Assembly: GCA_963663005.2 (NCBI GenBank)
Contig: CAXXHH010000003.1
Span: 992,001-1,056,000 of the forward strand
DNA from: CAINVV01 sp963663005
GTDB lineage: Bacteria > Bacteroidota > Bacteroidia > Bacteroidales > Prolixibacteraceae
DNA length: 64,000 nucleotides
Direction of reading: 5' to 3'
In this document: piece after piece, positions 1-8,802 of the stretch
Numbering within the stretch: the first letter of the stretch is position 1
Layout: each line of letters starts with the position of its first letter
Program-made: the position numbers and the translations under genes
The notes under the pieces: model-generated
What the model saw: the letters and a program-made list of their open reading frames with translations, nothing else
Database searches by the model: none
Told to the model about the DNA's origin: nothing

Positions 1-1
1 T

Positions 2-2938
2 GAATTAAAGAAAGAGATAGAGCTCCTTTCGCACTATAAAATCAACACTTTTCACTGGCATCTTACGGAAAATCTGGCCTGGAGAATTCAGAGCAAAGTG
101 ATTCCCTCCTTGACGGAAGCCTCTAACATGGAGCGGCATCCTGGTAAGTTTTATACGCAACCGGAAGCAAAAGAGCTGGTTAAATTCTGCAAAGAGCGGT
201 TCGTGACACTTATTCCGGAAATTGATATGCCCGGCCATAGTGCAGCCTTCGTTCGAGCCACCGGATTTGATATGCAGTCGCCCGAAGGCAAGCCGCTTGT
301 AAAAAAATTGCTGGCCGAAATGTGCGACCTATTTGACGTGCCGACCATCCATATTGGCACGGATGAGGTTAAGATCCGCGACAAGGATTTTGTTGTGGAG
401 ATGGCGCAACTGATAAGGAATCATGGCAAACAGCCAATGGGTTGGATACCAGGATCGGATCTAGGATCAGATGCCCTTTATCAAATGTGGACAGGAAAAT
501 CAAAACCTGCAAAAGGGAGAAAGGTTGTCGATTCGCGCTATTACTATATCAACCACACCGATCTGTTCGCCGATCTCGCCAGTATTTATGACCTGGCAAT
601 CTGTGACACAGTTTCAGGAAACGCAGAACATGACGGAGGCATTATGTGCATATGGAACGACCGCATTTCTTCATCAACCAAGCAATTATTACAGCAAAAT
701 GCGTTTTATCCCATGATGCTCACTTTCGCCGAGAAACTATGGGCTGGCGGCGGAACGTTGAAGTCGGATTGGAGTGTTGGCAACGGTTTCAGGAATCCCG
801 AAGTGTTCGAAAAATTTAAAAATTTCGAGGCGCGATTGCTTGAGCATAGGCGCGATAATTTTTCTGAATTGCCCTTCCCATATGTTCGCCAGACCAATGT
901 TAGCTGGAAAATTTCAGATCCGTTCCCCAATACAGGAGATCTGGGCAAGCAGTTTCCTCCCGAAAAAGGGTGGTCTGATTCATTTGATTATGAAGGTAAA
1001 AAGTATGGAACCCGTACGGCATCTGGAGCTGCAATTTACTTCCGGCATTATTGGGGAAATCTTCCATCCTTCTATTCCAATCCTCAAAAAAATTCGACCG
1101 CCTATGCCTTTACGCAGGTATATTCACCTAAAGAACAACGTGTTGGGATGCTAATTGGATTTCACAATTTCGGCAGATCCGAAAAGGATGCTACGCCACC
1201 ATCCGGGAAGTGGGATTACAAGGAGAGTGCTATCTGGCTGAATGACAAACTCATTACGCCTCCCGAATGGAAAAATCCCGGAACGACGCCAACCAGTTAC
1301 GAAATACCTTATTCTGACGAGAATTTTGAGTTGCGCGAGCCGACACCCGTTTCGCTGAACGCCGGATGGAATAAGCTGTTGGTAAAGGTTCCGGTGGGTG
1401 AATTCAGCTCAAAATATTCCCGTTTGGTAAAATGGATGTTCACCGCTGTGATTGTCACGCCGGATGGAAAAGAAGCCGTAAAAGATTTAGTCTATTCTCC
1501 CGATCAAAAGAGAAAGAATTCGCTTACCCTTGCCCGGCCATTTATGGATCACATGGTACTTCAGCGGAACAAGCCAATTCCTGTCTGGGGAACTGCTCAG
1601 GCCAACCAATTGATTACTGTCGAAATTGGAACCCAAAAAAAATCGATCAAATCGGCATATGACGGGACGTGGAAGGTCATTTTGGAACCAATGGTACCCG
1701 GGAAAGTTTTGACAATGAAAGTCTCGACCCAAGAGGATGACCCAATCATAATTGATGACATTGTTGTCGGCGATGTGTGGCTCTGTTCCGGGCAATCCAA
1801 TATGGAATTTACGCTCCGACAAAGTGCAGGAGGGAAAGAAGCGGTCGAAGCATCCAGTCATCACGAAATCAGGCTTTTCAACCTTTCGGGGATAGTCAGG
1901 CCGGACAATACCGCATGGGATACGACGGCACTCGGACGCCTCAATAAATTCGAATTTTTCGAAGGAAAATGGGAGAAATGTTCTCCTGAGACGAGTTCGG
2001 GTTTCTCTGCCATAGGTTATTATTTCGGAAAAGAAATTGCGCAGCAGACAGCAGTCCCGGTAGGGTTAATAGAAGTTGCCGTTGGCGGGGCGCCGGCCGA
2101 GGCCTTTGTTGACCGTTCCTCGCTGGCAACAAATCCGAAACTTGCGAAAACATTGGGAAATTGGCGAAAGAATGAACTTATTATGGATTGGTGCAGGGAG
2201 CGAGCAGAAAAAAATCTTGCAAATGCGACAAATCCACAACAGCATCATCCGTTTGAGCCGGCTTACATTTTTGAATCGGCAATCACCAAACTGGCAGGAT
2301 TTCCAATAAAAGGAGTCATTTGGTACCAGGGCGAATCGAATGCCCACAATGCGAAACTGTTCGAGAACCTCTTTCCGGCTCTGATTTCATCGTGGCGAAA
2401 AGCCTGGAATGAACCTAATCTTCCTTTTTATTTTGCTCAATTGTCAAGCATCGACAGACCAGAATGGCCGGAGTTTCGGGACGCGCAACGCAAACTTGCA
2501 CAAAAAATTACGGCTTGCGGCATGGTCGTTACCTCGGATCTGGGTGATTCCTTAAATGTGCATCCCATTCGAAAACAGGAGATTGGACATCGGTTTGCAC
2601 TGCAGACACTGCGAAAAACGTACGGGCAGTCAGTAATGGCGGATGGACCGCTACCGCTGAAAGCAGTTAAATCGGGCAAAGCTGAGGTGGAAATAATCTT
2701 TAATCCAAATCAAAAACTACATACTACGGACACAAAACCGATCAGTGAACTGGAAGCAGCCGGATCTGATTCGGCTTTTTATCCCATACACGGAGAATTG
2801 AAGAATAACAAAATACTAATTAATACGGTAGGACGGGAAATCAATCTGGTCAGGTACGCCTGGAAGCCCTTTTCCCGCGGCAATTTAGTCAACGTGAGCG
2901 GATTACCCGCTTCGACATTTTGCCTGACCGTTAAATAA
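2..2938 (+). CDS. GH20 beta-N-acetylhexosaminidase fused to sialate O-acetylesterase (5' end outside window)
   Basis: The reading frame is open from base 2, so the gene starts upstream of the window; 978 codons are visible. The first visible residues include FHWHLTEN, typical of the GH20 barrel, and HIGTDE at visible residues 117-122 carries the Asp-Glu catalytic pair. After a linker region, the C-terminal part is an SGNH-type sialate O-acetylesterase (SASA family) with the nucleophile motif GQSNMEF near visible residue 597, the block WYQGESN and a late His in NVHPIR. It should remove terminal GlcNAc/GalNAc and O-acetyl groups from sialoglycans, probably in the periplasm or at the surface (the signal peptide would lie outside the window). 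It lies 9 bp before the sialic acid lyase gene, which supports a sialoglycan role. The domain assignment is secure; substrate linkage is inferred. Confidence 0.9.
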   Translation, partial: ELKKEIELLSHYKINTFHWHLTENLAWRIQSKVIPSLTEASNMERHPGKFYTQPEAKELVKFCKERFVTLIPEIDMPGHSAAFVRATGFDMQSPEGKPLVKKLLAEMCDLFDVPTIHIGTDEVKIRDKDFVVEMAQLIRNHGKQPMGWIPGSDLGSDALYQMWTGKSKPAKGRKVVDSRYYYINHTDLFADLASIYDLAICDTVSGNAEHDGGIMCIWNDRISSSTKQLLQQNAFYPMMLTFAEKLWAGGGTLKSDWSVGNGFRNPEVFEKFKNFEARLLEHRRDNFSELPFPYVRQTNVSWKISDPFPNTGDLGKQFPPEKGWSDSFDYEGKKYGTRTASGAAIYFRHYWGNLPSFYSNPQKNSTAYAFTQVYSPKEQRVGMLIGFHNFGRSEKDATPPSGKWDYKESAIWLNDKLITPPEWKNPGTTPTSYEIPYSDENFELREPTPVSLNAGWNKLLVKVPVGEFSSKYSRLVKWMFTAVIVTPDGKEAVKDLVYSPDQKRKNSLTLARPFMDHMVLQRNKPIPVWGTAQANQLITVEIGTQKKSIKSAYDGTWKVILEPMVPGKVLTMKVSTQEDDPIIIDDIVVGDVWLCSGQSNMEFTLRQSAGGKEAVEASSHHEIRLFNLSGIVRPDNTAWDTTALGRLNKFEFFEGKWEKCSPETSSGFSAIGYYFGKEIAQQTAVPVGLIEVAVGGAPAEAFVDRSSLATNPKLAKTLGNWRKNELIMDWCRERAEKNLANATNPQQHHPFEPAYIFESAITKLAGFPIKGVIWYQGESNAHNAKLFENLFPALISSWRKAWNEPNLPFYFAQLSSIDRPEWPEFRDAQRKLAQKITACGMVVTSDLGDSLNVHPIRKQEIGHRFALQTLRKTYGQSVMADGPLPLKAVKSGKAEVEIIFNPNQKLHTTDTKPISELEAAGSDSAFYPIHGELKNNKILINTVGREINLVRYAWKPFSRGNLVNVSGLPASTFCLTVK

Positions 2939-2947
2939 CAAATAGAT

Positions 2948-3865
2948 ATGACAAAGTTTGAAGGACTTATTGCAGCGCCATTTGCTCCCATGAATAAACA
3001 GGGAGAGGTGATTTATGACAAAATCGAAAGTTATTACGACTTTCTCGACAGGAATAAGGTGGTTGGCGCCTTTATTAATGGCTCTACTGGTGAAGGAGTA
3101 TCTCTTTCGCAAACAGAGAAAATGAAGATTGTGGAAGGATGGACGAAGCGCGCCAAGGAAAAGAATACGGTAAAAGTAATTAGTTTGGTTGGCGGAACCT
3201 CCTATGTCGAATGCATTGAAAATGCCATTCATGCTCGGGAGTGCGGCGTCTATGCTATTGCACTGCTGGCTCCCTTCTACTTTAAACCGGCCACTGCGAA
3301 ACAATTGGCGGAATTTGTATCCAAGGTAGCCGAAAGTGTTCCGGATCTTCCTGTTTACTTTTACCATATCCCGGTTCTCTCGGGATGCAACGTTCCTATG
3401 CTCGATTTCCTGAAAGAGGCTTCCTCTTTTATTCCGAATCTGGTTGGAATTAAATATACGCATGAGGATTTCATGGATTTCCTAAGTTGCACCCATTTTA
3501 TGGATGGCAAATATGAAATGATGTGGGGTCGTGATGAAAATATGCTGTCTGCGCTGATTCTTGGGACGCGGAGCGCTGTTGGCAGTACCTTCAATTATGC
3601 TGCACCTGTTTACCTCCAGATGATTGAAGCATTCGACCGGGGTGAATTTGTTACGGCGCGCAAACTTCAGCAGCAGTCGATCGATATGATCATGTTGCTC
3701 GGAAAGTATGGCGGGATAGCAACTGGAAAAGCATACATGCGGTACGTCGGTTTCGACTGCGGCGAATTCCGTTCCCCTGTCAGGAACATGGGTGAGAACA
3801 AATTTGCGAAATTCGAAGAAGATGTCAGATCCTTGCAAATGGAAGATCTGTTCTCAAAGCTTTAG
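2948..3865 (+). CDS. nanA: N-acetylneuraminate lyase
   Basis: A 305-residue class I aldolase of the DHDPS/NAL family that cleaves N-acetylneuraminate to ManNAc and pyruvate in the cytoplasm. Visible motifs are NGSTGEG (residues 44-50), the tyrosine of YFYHIP (Y139) and the Schiff-base lysine in LVGIKYTHED (K169), matching Y137 and K165 of the E. coli enzyme. The next gene, 19 bp downstream, encodes the 2-epimerase that uses its product. The Bacteroides equivalent is often called nanL. Function is assigned with high confidence from motifs plus operon context. Confidence 0.93.
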   Translation: MTKFEGLIAAPFAPMNKQGEVIYDKIESYYDFLDRNKVVGAFINGSTGEGVSLSQTEKMKIVEGWTKRAKEKNTVKVISLVGGTSYVECIENAIHARECGVYAIALLAPFYFKPATAKQLAEFVSKVAESVPDLPVYFYHIPVLSGCNVPMLDFLKEASSFIPNLVGIKYTHEDFMDFLSCTHFMDGKYEMMWGRDENMLSALILGTRSAVGSTFNYAAPVYLQMIEAFDRGEFVTARKLQQQSIDMIMLLGKYGGIATGKAYMRYVGFDCGEFRSPVRNMGENKFAKFEEDVRSLQMEDLFSKL

Positions 3866-3884
3866 ATCCTGAAAATTATATCTC

Positions 3885-5066
3885 ATGGAAAAGGATTTTA
3901 AGAAACTGGCATTTCAGTACAAGAATGAACTTCTTGACAATGTTATCCCATTCTGGATGAACCATTCTCTTGACAAGGAATATGGTGGATTTTTTACCTG
4001 CCTCGATCAGAAAGGAAATGTTTTCGATACCGATAAATTCATTTGGTTGCAAGGACGGGAGGTCTGGATGTTTTCATCTTTGTACAACAAGGTTGAGAAG
4101 CGCCCGGAATGGCTCGAAATGGCATTGCACGGAGCCAGATTTTTAATAGAACACGGACGCAACGCGGAGGGAGCATGGTATTTTTCGTTAAATAGACAGG
4201 GTCAACCGTTGGTCGAAGCCTACAATATTTTCTCAGATTGCTTTGCCACGATGGCATTCGGACAACTCTCCATAGCTACCGGAAACGAGGAGTATGCACA
4301 AATTGCCAGGCAGACATTCGATAACATACTTCTACGGAGCGAAAATCCAAAAGGAAAATACAACAAGACCATCGGAGAGACTCGTCCGCTGAAAGGATTC
4401 TCGCTTCCGATGATCCTCTGCAACCTCTCGCTCGAGATTGAACACCTATTGCCGAAAGAAATAGTGGAGAAGACCATCGAAAAATGCATCCATGAAGTTA
4501 TGGAAGTCTTTTACGATGAAAAAAGCGGACTGATCCTGGAAAACGTACACCCTGACGGTAGCTTCTGTGATTCCTTTGAAGGCCGACTGCTAAATCCGGG
4601 TCATGCCATTGAGGCCATGTGGTTCATTATGGACCTGTCTGTCAGACTAAAAAGGGTCGAACTTGCTGAAAAGGCAACAGAAATTATTTTGCGTACTCTG
4701 CAACATAGTTGGGACACGAATAATGGTGGTATCTACTATTTTCTGGACATTAAAGGTTATCCTCCTCAACAACTGGAGTGGGATCAGAAACTCTGGTGGG
4801 TTCATATCGAGACACTAATCAGCCTGATTAAAGGCTATGAACTTACCGGAAACCAGCAATGTTTAACCTGGTTCGAAAAAGTGCACGATTACACATGGTC
4901 GCATTTCCCGGATCCTGATAATGGAGAATGGTTCGGCTATCTTAACCGACACGGAGAAGTGCTGTTACCTTTAAAAGGTGGAAAATGGAAGGGATGCTTT
5001 CACGTGCCGCGCGGACTTTACCAAATATGGAAAACACTGGAAAAATGTGAAAATGGGGGAATATGA
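3885..5066 (+). CDS. nanE: N-acylglucosamine 2-epimerase (AGE type), ManNAc to GlcNAc
   Basis: A 393-residue (alpha/alpha)6-barrel protein of the AGE/renin-binding family, rich in Trp and His motifs such as WLQGREVWM near the N-terminus and EWFGYLNRHGE near the C-terminus. It would convert ManNAc released by the lyase to GlcNAc. Bacteroidota use this eukaryote-like epimerase instead of the proteobacterial NanE plus NanK kinase route, so no ManNAc kinase is expected here and none is seen. The stop codon lies inside the left arm of a 21-bp inverted repeat (5060-5080). The start ATG at 3885 is in good register with family length. Confidence 0.9.
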   Translation: MEKDFKKLAFQYKNELLDNVIPFWMNHSLDKEYGGFFTCLDQKGNVFDTDKFIWLQGREVWMFSSLYNKVEKRPEWLEMALHGARFLIEHGRNAEGAWYFSLNRQGQPLVEAYNIFSDCFATMAFGQLSIATGNEEYAQIARQTFDNILLRSENPKGKYNKTIGETRPLKGFSLPMILCNLSLEIEHLLPKEIVEKTIEKCIHEVMEVFYDEKSGLILENVHPDGSFCDSFEGRLLNPGHAIEAMWFIMDLSVRLKRVELAEKATEIILRTLQHSWDTNNGGIYYFLDIKGYPPQQLEWDQKLWWVHIETLISLIKGYELTGNQQCLTWFEKVHDYTWSHFPDPDNGEWFGYLNRHGEVLLPLKGGKWKGCFHVPRGLYQIWKTLEKCENGGI

Positions 5067-5291
5067 AAATGTGAAAATACTAAGAAAATGTGCAAATGAG
5101 CAAATATGGAAATGTGAAAATGGGGTTTTGTGGCAAAACAAAGATTGCATCAACGATTAGACAAAAAATCATATAATTAATGCATCAAATGCCCATTCAA
5201 TTTGCACATTTTCATATTTCCGTATTTGCACATTGATTGACCCATTTTCCTTATTTGCACATTGTTTTTCGTATTTTCACATTTTCATATT
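5060..5291. repeat. Low-complexity spacer bounded by a perfect 21-bp inverted repeat
   Basis: Bases 5060-5080 are the exact reverse complement of 5271-5291. Between them the spacer is built from variations of aaatgtgaaaat and tgcaaat on the left and of their complements on the right. The left arm overlaps the stop codon of the epimerase gene; the right arm ends 8 bp before the ATG of the transporter gene. No convincing ORF is present. It is the clearest member of a group of quasi-repetitive spacers in this window. Confidence 0.85.
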
Positions 5292-5299
5292 AATTTCCT

Positions 5300-6547
5300 A
5301 TGACTAACGAACGCTACAAAAAAATGTACCCATGGGTAGTGGTAGCACTGCTCTGGGTGGTTGCCCTTCTGAATTACATGGATCGCCAAATGCTGTCGAC
5401 CATGAAAGTTGCCATGATGGGCGACATCCATGAGCTTGAAAAAGCAGAAAATTTCGGCAGACTGATGGCCATTTTCCTTTGGATTTATGCCCTTATGAGT
5501 CCAATGGCCGGACTTATTGCCGACCGTGTAAATCGTAAATGGCTGATCGTTGGAAGCTTAAGTGTTTGGTCGGCCGTTACTTTAGCCATGGGCTATTCCA
5601 GCAGCTTCGACCAACTCTATGCGCTCCGGGCACTCATGGGAGTGAGTGAAGCGCTATATATCCCCGCTGGTTTGGCACTGATTGCGGATTACCATCGTGG
5701 CAACACCCGTTCTCTGGCAGTCGGAATCCATCTTTCCGGACTCTATCTTGGTCAGGCATTGGGTGGCTTTGGCGCCACGGTAGCCCACGAATATTCGTGG
5801 CAACAGGCTTTTCATCTTTTCGGATTGATCGGAATCGCATATAGTTTTGTGTTGATATTCTTTCTGAAAGACCATCGCACGAAAGTTCATGGCGCACCAA
5901 AAATGAAATTTGCCGACGGACTCGCTTCCGTTAAGAACAGTCTGGGAATGTTGTTCGGAACCATGAGCTTCTGGATTGTAATGTTCTATTTTACCGCTCC
6001 AAGCTTCCCCGGATGGGCGGTAAAAAATTGGATGCCTACCCTCTTCTCGTCTACGCTCGGAATCGACATGTCGATTGCCGGACCAATGGCGACGATAACC
6101 ATTGCCGGATCATCGTTGATTAGCGTCATTCTGGGAGGCATTCTTGCGGATCGCTGGATCAAAACAAATATCAAAGGTCGGATCTATACCGGTGTCATCG
6201 GCTTGAGTATGATGGTTCCTGCGCTAGTATTTCTGGGCTATGGTACCGGATATTTTGGGGTGATTGGTGGCGCTATCCTTTTCGGTTTGGGATTTGGAAT
6301 GTTTGATGCCAACAGCATGCCGATTCTTTGTCAGTTTGTTTCCCCGCGTCACCGGGCTGCAGGTTACGGACTCATGAACATGGCCGGTATCTCTGCCGGA
6401 GCGGTGGTCACCATATTTCTGGGGAAATCGACCGACACCGGTCGCCTTGGACCGGATGTGGCAATGCTGGCCATACCAGTTGTCATCGCCATTGTTATGC
6501 AATTAACGTTATTAAAGCCTAAATTTACCGACAAGTTGGAAGACTGA
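5300..6547 (+). CDS. nanT: MFS transporter, probable sialic acid uptake (NanT-like)
   Basis: A 415-residue major facilitator protein with about 12 hydrophobic segments. Helix 1 ends in LLNYMDRQML, typical of the anion:cation/sialate symporter group, followed by the loop motif GLIADRVNRKW. It sits between the epimerase and an SGNH esterase in the sialic acid cluster, so uptake of Neu5Ac across the inner membrane by proton symport is the likely role; this rests on family plus context. A hexuronate-type substrate cannot be excluded from sequence alone. Confidence 0.8.
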   Translation: MTNERYKKMYPWVVVALLWVVALLNYMDRQMLSTMKVAMMGDIHELEKAENFGRLMAIFLWIYALMSPMAGLIADRVNRKWLIVGSLSVWSAVTLAMGYSSSFDQLYALRALMGVSEALYIPAGLALIADYHRGNTRSLAVGIHLSGLYLGQALGGFGATVAHEYSWQQAFHLFGLIGIAYSFVLIFFLKDHRTKVHGAPKMKFADGLASVKNSLGMLFGTMSFWIVMFYFTAPSFPGWAVKNWMPTLFSSTLGIDMSIAGPMATITIAGSSLISVILGGILADRWIKTNIKGRIYTGVIGLSMMVPALVFLGYGTGYFGVIGGAILFGLGFGMFDANSMPILCQFVSPRHRAAGYGLMNMAGISAGAVVTIFLGKSTDTGRLGPDVAMLAIPVVIAIVMQLTLLKPKFTDKLED

Positions 6548-6561
6548 TAAAATCTCCAAAA

Positions 6562-6585
6562 ATTTTCGATTTTCGATTTTCGATT
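6562..6585. repeat. Short tandem low-complexity spacer (ttttcga units)
   Basis: The gap between the transporter and the esterase contains three near-perfect consecutive copies of ttttcga. The same word family appears near 8836, 12685 and 35221, always between genes. No ORF or terminator was seen here. Confidence 0.6.
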
Positions 6586-6627
6586 CAGCAACAGGATCAA
6601 ATGATTTATCTTTCAAAATTTTATACC

Positions 6628-7281
6628 ATGAAAAAATTAATTTTTATTGCATTTCTGCTTATTTCTATTTGTTCGGTCGGTCAGACATCAAAATTCAGTA
6701 CCTATTATGAGCAACGCAAATCGCTGTTTGAGATACTTCCGGACACGAAAAATGAGATAATCTTTTTGGGGAACAGCATTACCGACGGTTCGGAATGGTC
6801 GGAGCTTCTGGAAAATCCACGTGCAAAGAACCGGGGCATCAGTGGAGATACAAGTGAAGGTGTTCTTAATCGTTTATATCAGGTTACCAGGGTTGAACCT
6901 GCAAAAGTATTTTTGCTGATCGGCATAAATGATTTGTCGAAGAATATTTCTCCAGACACGATCTACGTGAATATCTGCAAGATTGTATCGATTATCCGCA
7001 CAAAATCGCCTAAAACGCAAGTCTATCTGCAGAGTATTTTCCCCGTAAACAATACCTTCAAAACATTTGCCACGCACACCAGCAGAACTCCGCAGGTAAA
7101 GGAGATCAATGAAAAACTCAAAAATATTTGTCCAAAGCTGGGTGCCACTTACGTGGATGTGTTTAGCGAACTTAAAAATCCAAACGACGATTTGCTCAAT
7201 CCGATGTACACCAACGATGGTCTGCACCTCCTGGGCGCAGGATACGTAGCCTGGATGAAGGTGATTAGGAAATATCTTTAA
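6628..7281 (+). CDS. SGNH/GDSL-family esterase, secreted
   Basis: The ATG at 6628 (MKKLIFIAFLL) gives a 217-residue protein with a clean signal peptide; an earlier in-frame ATG at 6601 would add nine residues before it and is less likely. All SGNH blocks are visible: GNSITDG (Ser nucleophile), the Gly of GDTSEG, GINDL (Asn) and DGLH (Asp-His). Family members include acetylhydrolases and sialate O-acetylesterases. Its place at the end of the sialic acid operon suggests removal of O-acetyl groups from sialic acid, as a second esterase beside the one fused to GH20. The substrate is inferred. Confidence 0.85.
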   Translation: MKKLIFIAFLLISICSVGQTSKFSTYYEQRKSLFEILPDTKNEIIFLGNSITDGSEWSELLENPRAKNRGISGDTSEGVLNRLYQVTRVEPAKVFLLIGINDLSKNISPDTIYVNICKIVSIIRTKSPKTQVYLQSIFPVNNTFKTFATHTSRTPQVKEINEKLKNICPKLGATYVDVFSELKNPNDDLLNPMYTNDGLHLLGAGYVAWMKVIRKYL

Positions 7282-7327
7282 AAGTGGAAAGTTGAAAGTT
7301 GAAAGTTGAAAGTTGCGAGTTGCGAGA
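7282..7327. repeat. Tandem gttgaaa-type low-complexity tract
   Basis: Immediately after the esterase stop codon the DNA reads as repeated gaaagtt units decaying into gcgagtt units. It opens the 450-bp gene-free strip 7282-7731. A partly complementary tract (cacttatcacttttcactt) closes that strip at about 7717-7738. Confidence 0.6.
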
Positions 7328-7372
7328 GGTGGTGAGTCACGTTTTTTGATTCTTTGAGAGATAATTCAGATT

Positions 7373-7498
7373 ATTCCGCGCCGTTAGGTGCGGAATGTAG
7401 GTAGAATAAATGCCGCAAAACGAACCGCCCGCCCCGATGGGGGCGGAACTCTCATCGCAATCGTAATATTCTACCGAGCTCATGCCCCATCCGGGGCA
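7373..7498. repeat. Cluster of REP-like hairpins
   Basis: Three compact inverted repeats lie in 126 bp: attccgc/gcggaat at 7373-7396, a ccgccc/gggcgg stem at 7425-7446, and tgcccc/ggggca at 7483-7498. Between them, ggtagaata (7400-7408) is complementary to tattctacc (7467-7475), so the whole strip could fold into one nested structure. It is non-coding and more GC-rich than its surroundings. This looks like a dispersed intergenic repeat family; copy number elsewhere cannot be judged from this window. Confidence 0.6.
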
Positions 7499-7499
7499 A

Positions 7500-7643
7500 T
7501 CAATTTGGGAAGATGATTATTTGACGGGCTTTCTTGCTTCTTAGAATGTTTGCCAACATTGCGACCCCGTGTTCTGTAAAGGCCAAAGGTAAAGCAGTAT
7601 TAGGTCTCTTTACGGGGTATGTCATCACAAAATGTGATGACAT
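7500..7643 (-). pseudogene. Remnant of an ORF6N-domain DNA-binding protein
   Basis: A 47-codon open frame on the minus strand encodes ALPLAFTEHGVAMLANIL followed by RSKKARQ, the conserved core of ORF6N/KilA-N-like proteins (usually read as LPFAFTEQGVAML). Full-length family members carry roughly 100 or more residues, including an N-terminal ExRG segment that is missing here: upstream sequence is A-rich and then the leu-operon terminator. The frame ends at a TGA just next to the REP-like cluster. I read it as a decayed fragment of a mobile-element or phage-type gene. It is too short to be functional. Confidence 0.65.
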
Positions 7644-7647
7644 ACCC
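7615..7647. repeat. Perfect 14-bp inverted repeat with 5-nt loop
   Basis: gggtatgtcatcac (7615-7628) and gtgatgacataccc (7634-7647) are exact complements separated by aaaat. The repeat overlaps the 5' end of the ORF6N remnant. There is no T-run on either side, so it does not look like an intrinsic terminator. Confidence 0.75.
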
Positions 7648-7690
7648 TGCAATTCTGCTGATATAAGTTGAAACATAAAATCCTAGGCAA

Positions 7691-7718
7691 AAAAAGGAGG
7701 AATCGCTCCCTCCTTTTT
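7691..7718 (-). terminator. Intrinsic terminator after leuB
   Basis: On the minus strand a 10-bp stem (arms 7709-7718 and 7691-7700, core ggagg/cctcc) ends in a run of T. It lies 13 bp downstream of the leuB stop codon and would end the ilv-leu transcript. Confidence 0.75.
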
Positions 7719-7731
7719 CACTTATCACTTT

Positions 7732-8802
7732 TCACTTGTTAATGTAGTTCACTATCCAATCCCCAACTGCTGAAGTAGAGAGCGCTTTGGATTTATCGTC
7801 GGTCAAATCCTCGGTAACGGCACCGGCTTCCAGTGATGCTTCAACAGCTTTCCTGATAAGGGCTGCTTCTTCATTTAAGGAGTAAGCATATTCGAACAGC
7901 ATGGCAGCCGAAAGAATTGTGGCACATGGATTTGCAATATTTTTACCCGCAGCCTGCGGATACGAACCGTGGATGGGTTCAAAAACGGATGTGTGAACTC
8001 CGATAGAGGCAGAAGGAAGCATCCCAAGCGAACCGGCAATTACGCTGGCCTCATCGGTGAGGATATCTCCAAACATATTCTCGGTCACCATCACATCGAA
8101 GCGTTTTGGCCATTGAATAAGTTGCATCGCCGCGTTATCGACGAACATATATTCTACCTCGACTTCAGGGTACTGCGGTTCCATCTCTTTGGAGATCTGT
8201 CTCCATAACCGCGAAGTAGCCAGGACGTTGGCCTTATCCACAACGGTAAGTCTCTTTTTGCGTTTCATGGCAAACTCGAACGACAATTTCAAAATGCGTT
8301 CTACTTCCATTCTGGTGTAGATACAAGTGTCGTAAGCAGTATCGCCGTTCTCGCTGCGTCCTTGCGGCTGACCGAAATATAGTCCGCCGGTAAGCTCCCG
8401 GATAGCCACAAAATCGGCTCCTTCGATGCGTTCAGTCTTTAGGGGGGATTTCTCCAGCAATGATGGGAAAGTTATCAACGGACGGATGTTCGCATATAAT
8501 CCCAATTTTTTGCGCATTGCCAGCAAGCCTTGCTCCGGACGTACTTTAGCCGATGGATCATTGTCGAAACGGGGATGGCCGATAGCTCCAAAAAGAACCG
8601 CGTCCGACCGCATGCAGAGTTCGTGAGTTGATTCGGGATACGGATCACCCGTGGCATCAATCGCAACGGCACCCACTAAACCAGCCTCAGTATGCAGTTC
8701 GTGTCCAAATTTCTTAGCAACAGCCTCAGTCACCCTCAAGGCCTGATTAACAATTTCCGGTCCGATTCCATCTCCGGCTAAAACTGCGATATTCAAATTC
8801 AT
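7732..8802 (-). CDS. leuB: 3-isopropylmalate dehydrogenase
   Basis: A 356-residue isocitrate/isopropylmalate dehydrogenase family protein beginning with VLAGDGIGPEI. The substrate and metal site VDKANVLATSRLWR and the NAD site GSYPQAAGKNIANP are present. It oxidises and decarboxylates 3-isopropylmalate in leucine synthesis and, in a citramalate pathway, beta-methylmalate in isoleucine synthesis. It is the last gene of the ilv-leu operon and is followed by a terminator. Length and motifs are normal. Confidence 0.95.
   Translation of the reverse strand: MNLNIAVLAGDGIGPEIVNQALRVTEAVAKKFGHELHTEAGLVGAVAIDATGDPYPESTHELCMRSDAVLFGAIGHPRFDNDPSAKVRPEQGLLAMRKKLGLYANIRPLITFPSLLEKSPLKTERIEGADFVAIRELTGGLYFGQPQGRSENGDTAYDTCIYTRMEVERILKLSFEFAMKRKKRLTVVDKANVLATSRLWRQISKEMEPQYPEVEVEYMFVDNAAMQLIQWPKRFDVMVTENMFGDILTDEASVIAGSLGMLPSASIGVHTSVFEPIHGSYPQAAGKNIANPCATILSAAMLFEYAYSLNEEAALIRKAVEASLEAGAVTEDLTDDKSKALSTSAVGDWIVNYINK

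Noticed and set aside
4978..5160. 60-codon ORF across the end of the epimerase gene
   Set aside because: It translates low-complexity spacer words (repeated Lys/Asn/Glu/Asn) and overlaps a solid gene.
7615..7647. Intrinsic terminator
   Set aside because: The stem is perfect but AT/GC mixed with no T-run on either strand; the real terminator of the leu operon is at 7691-7718.
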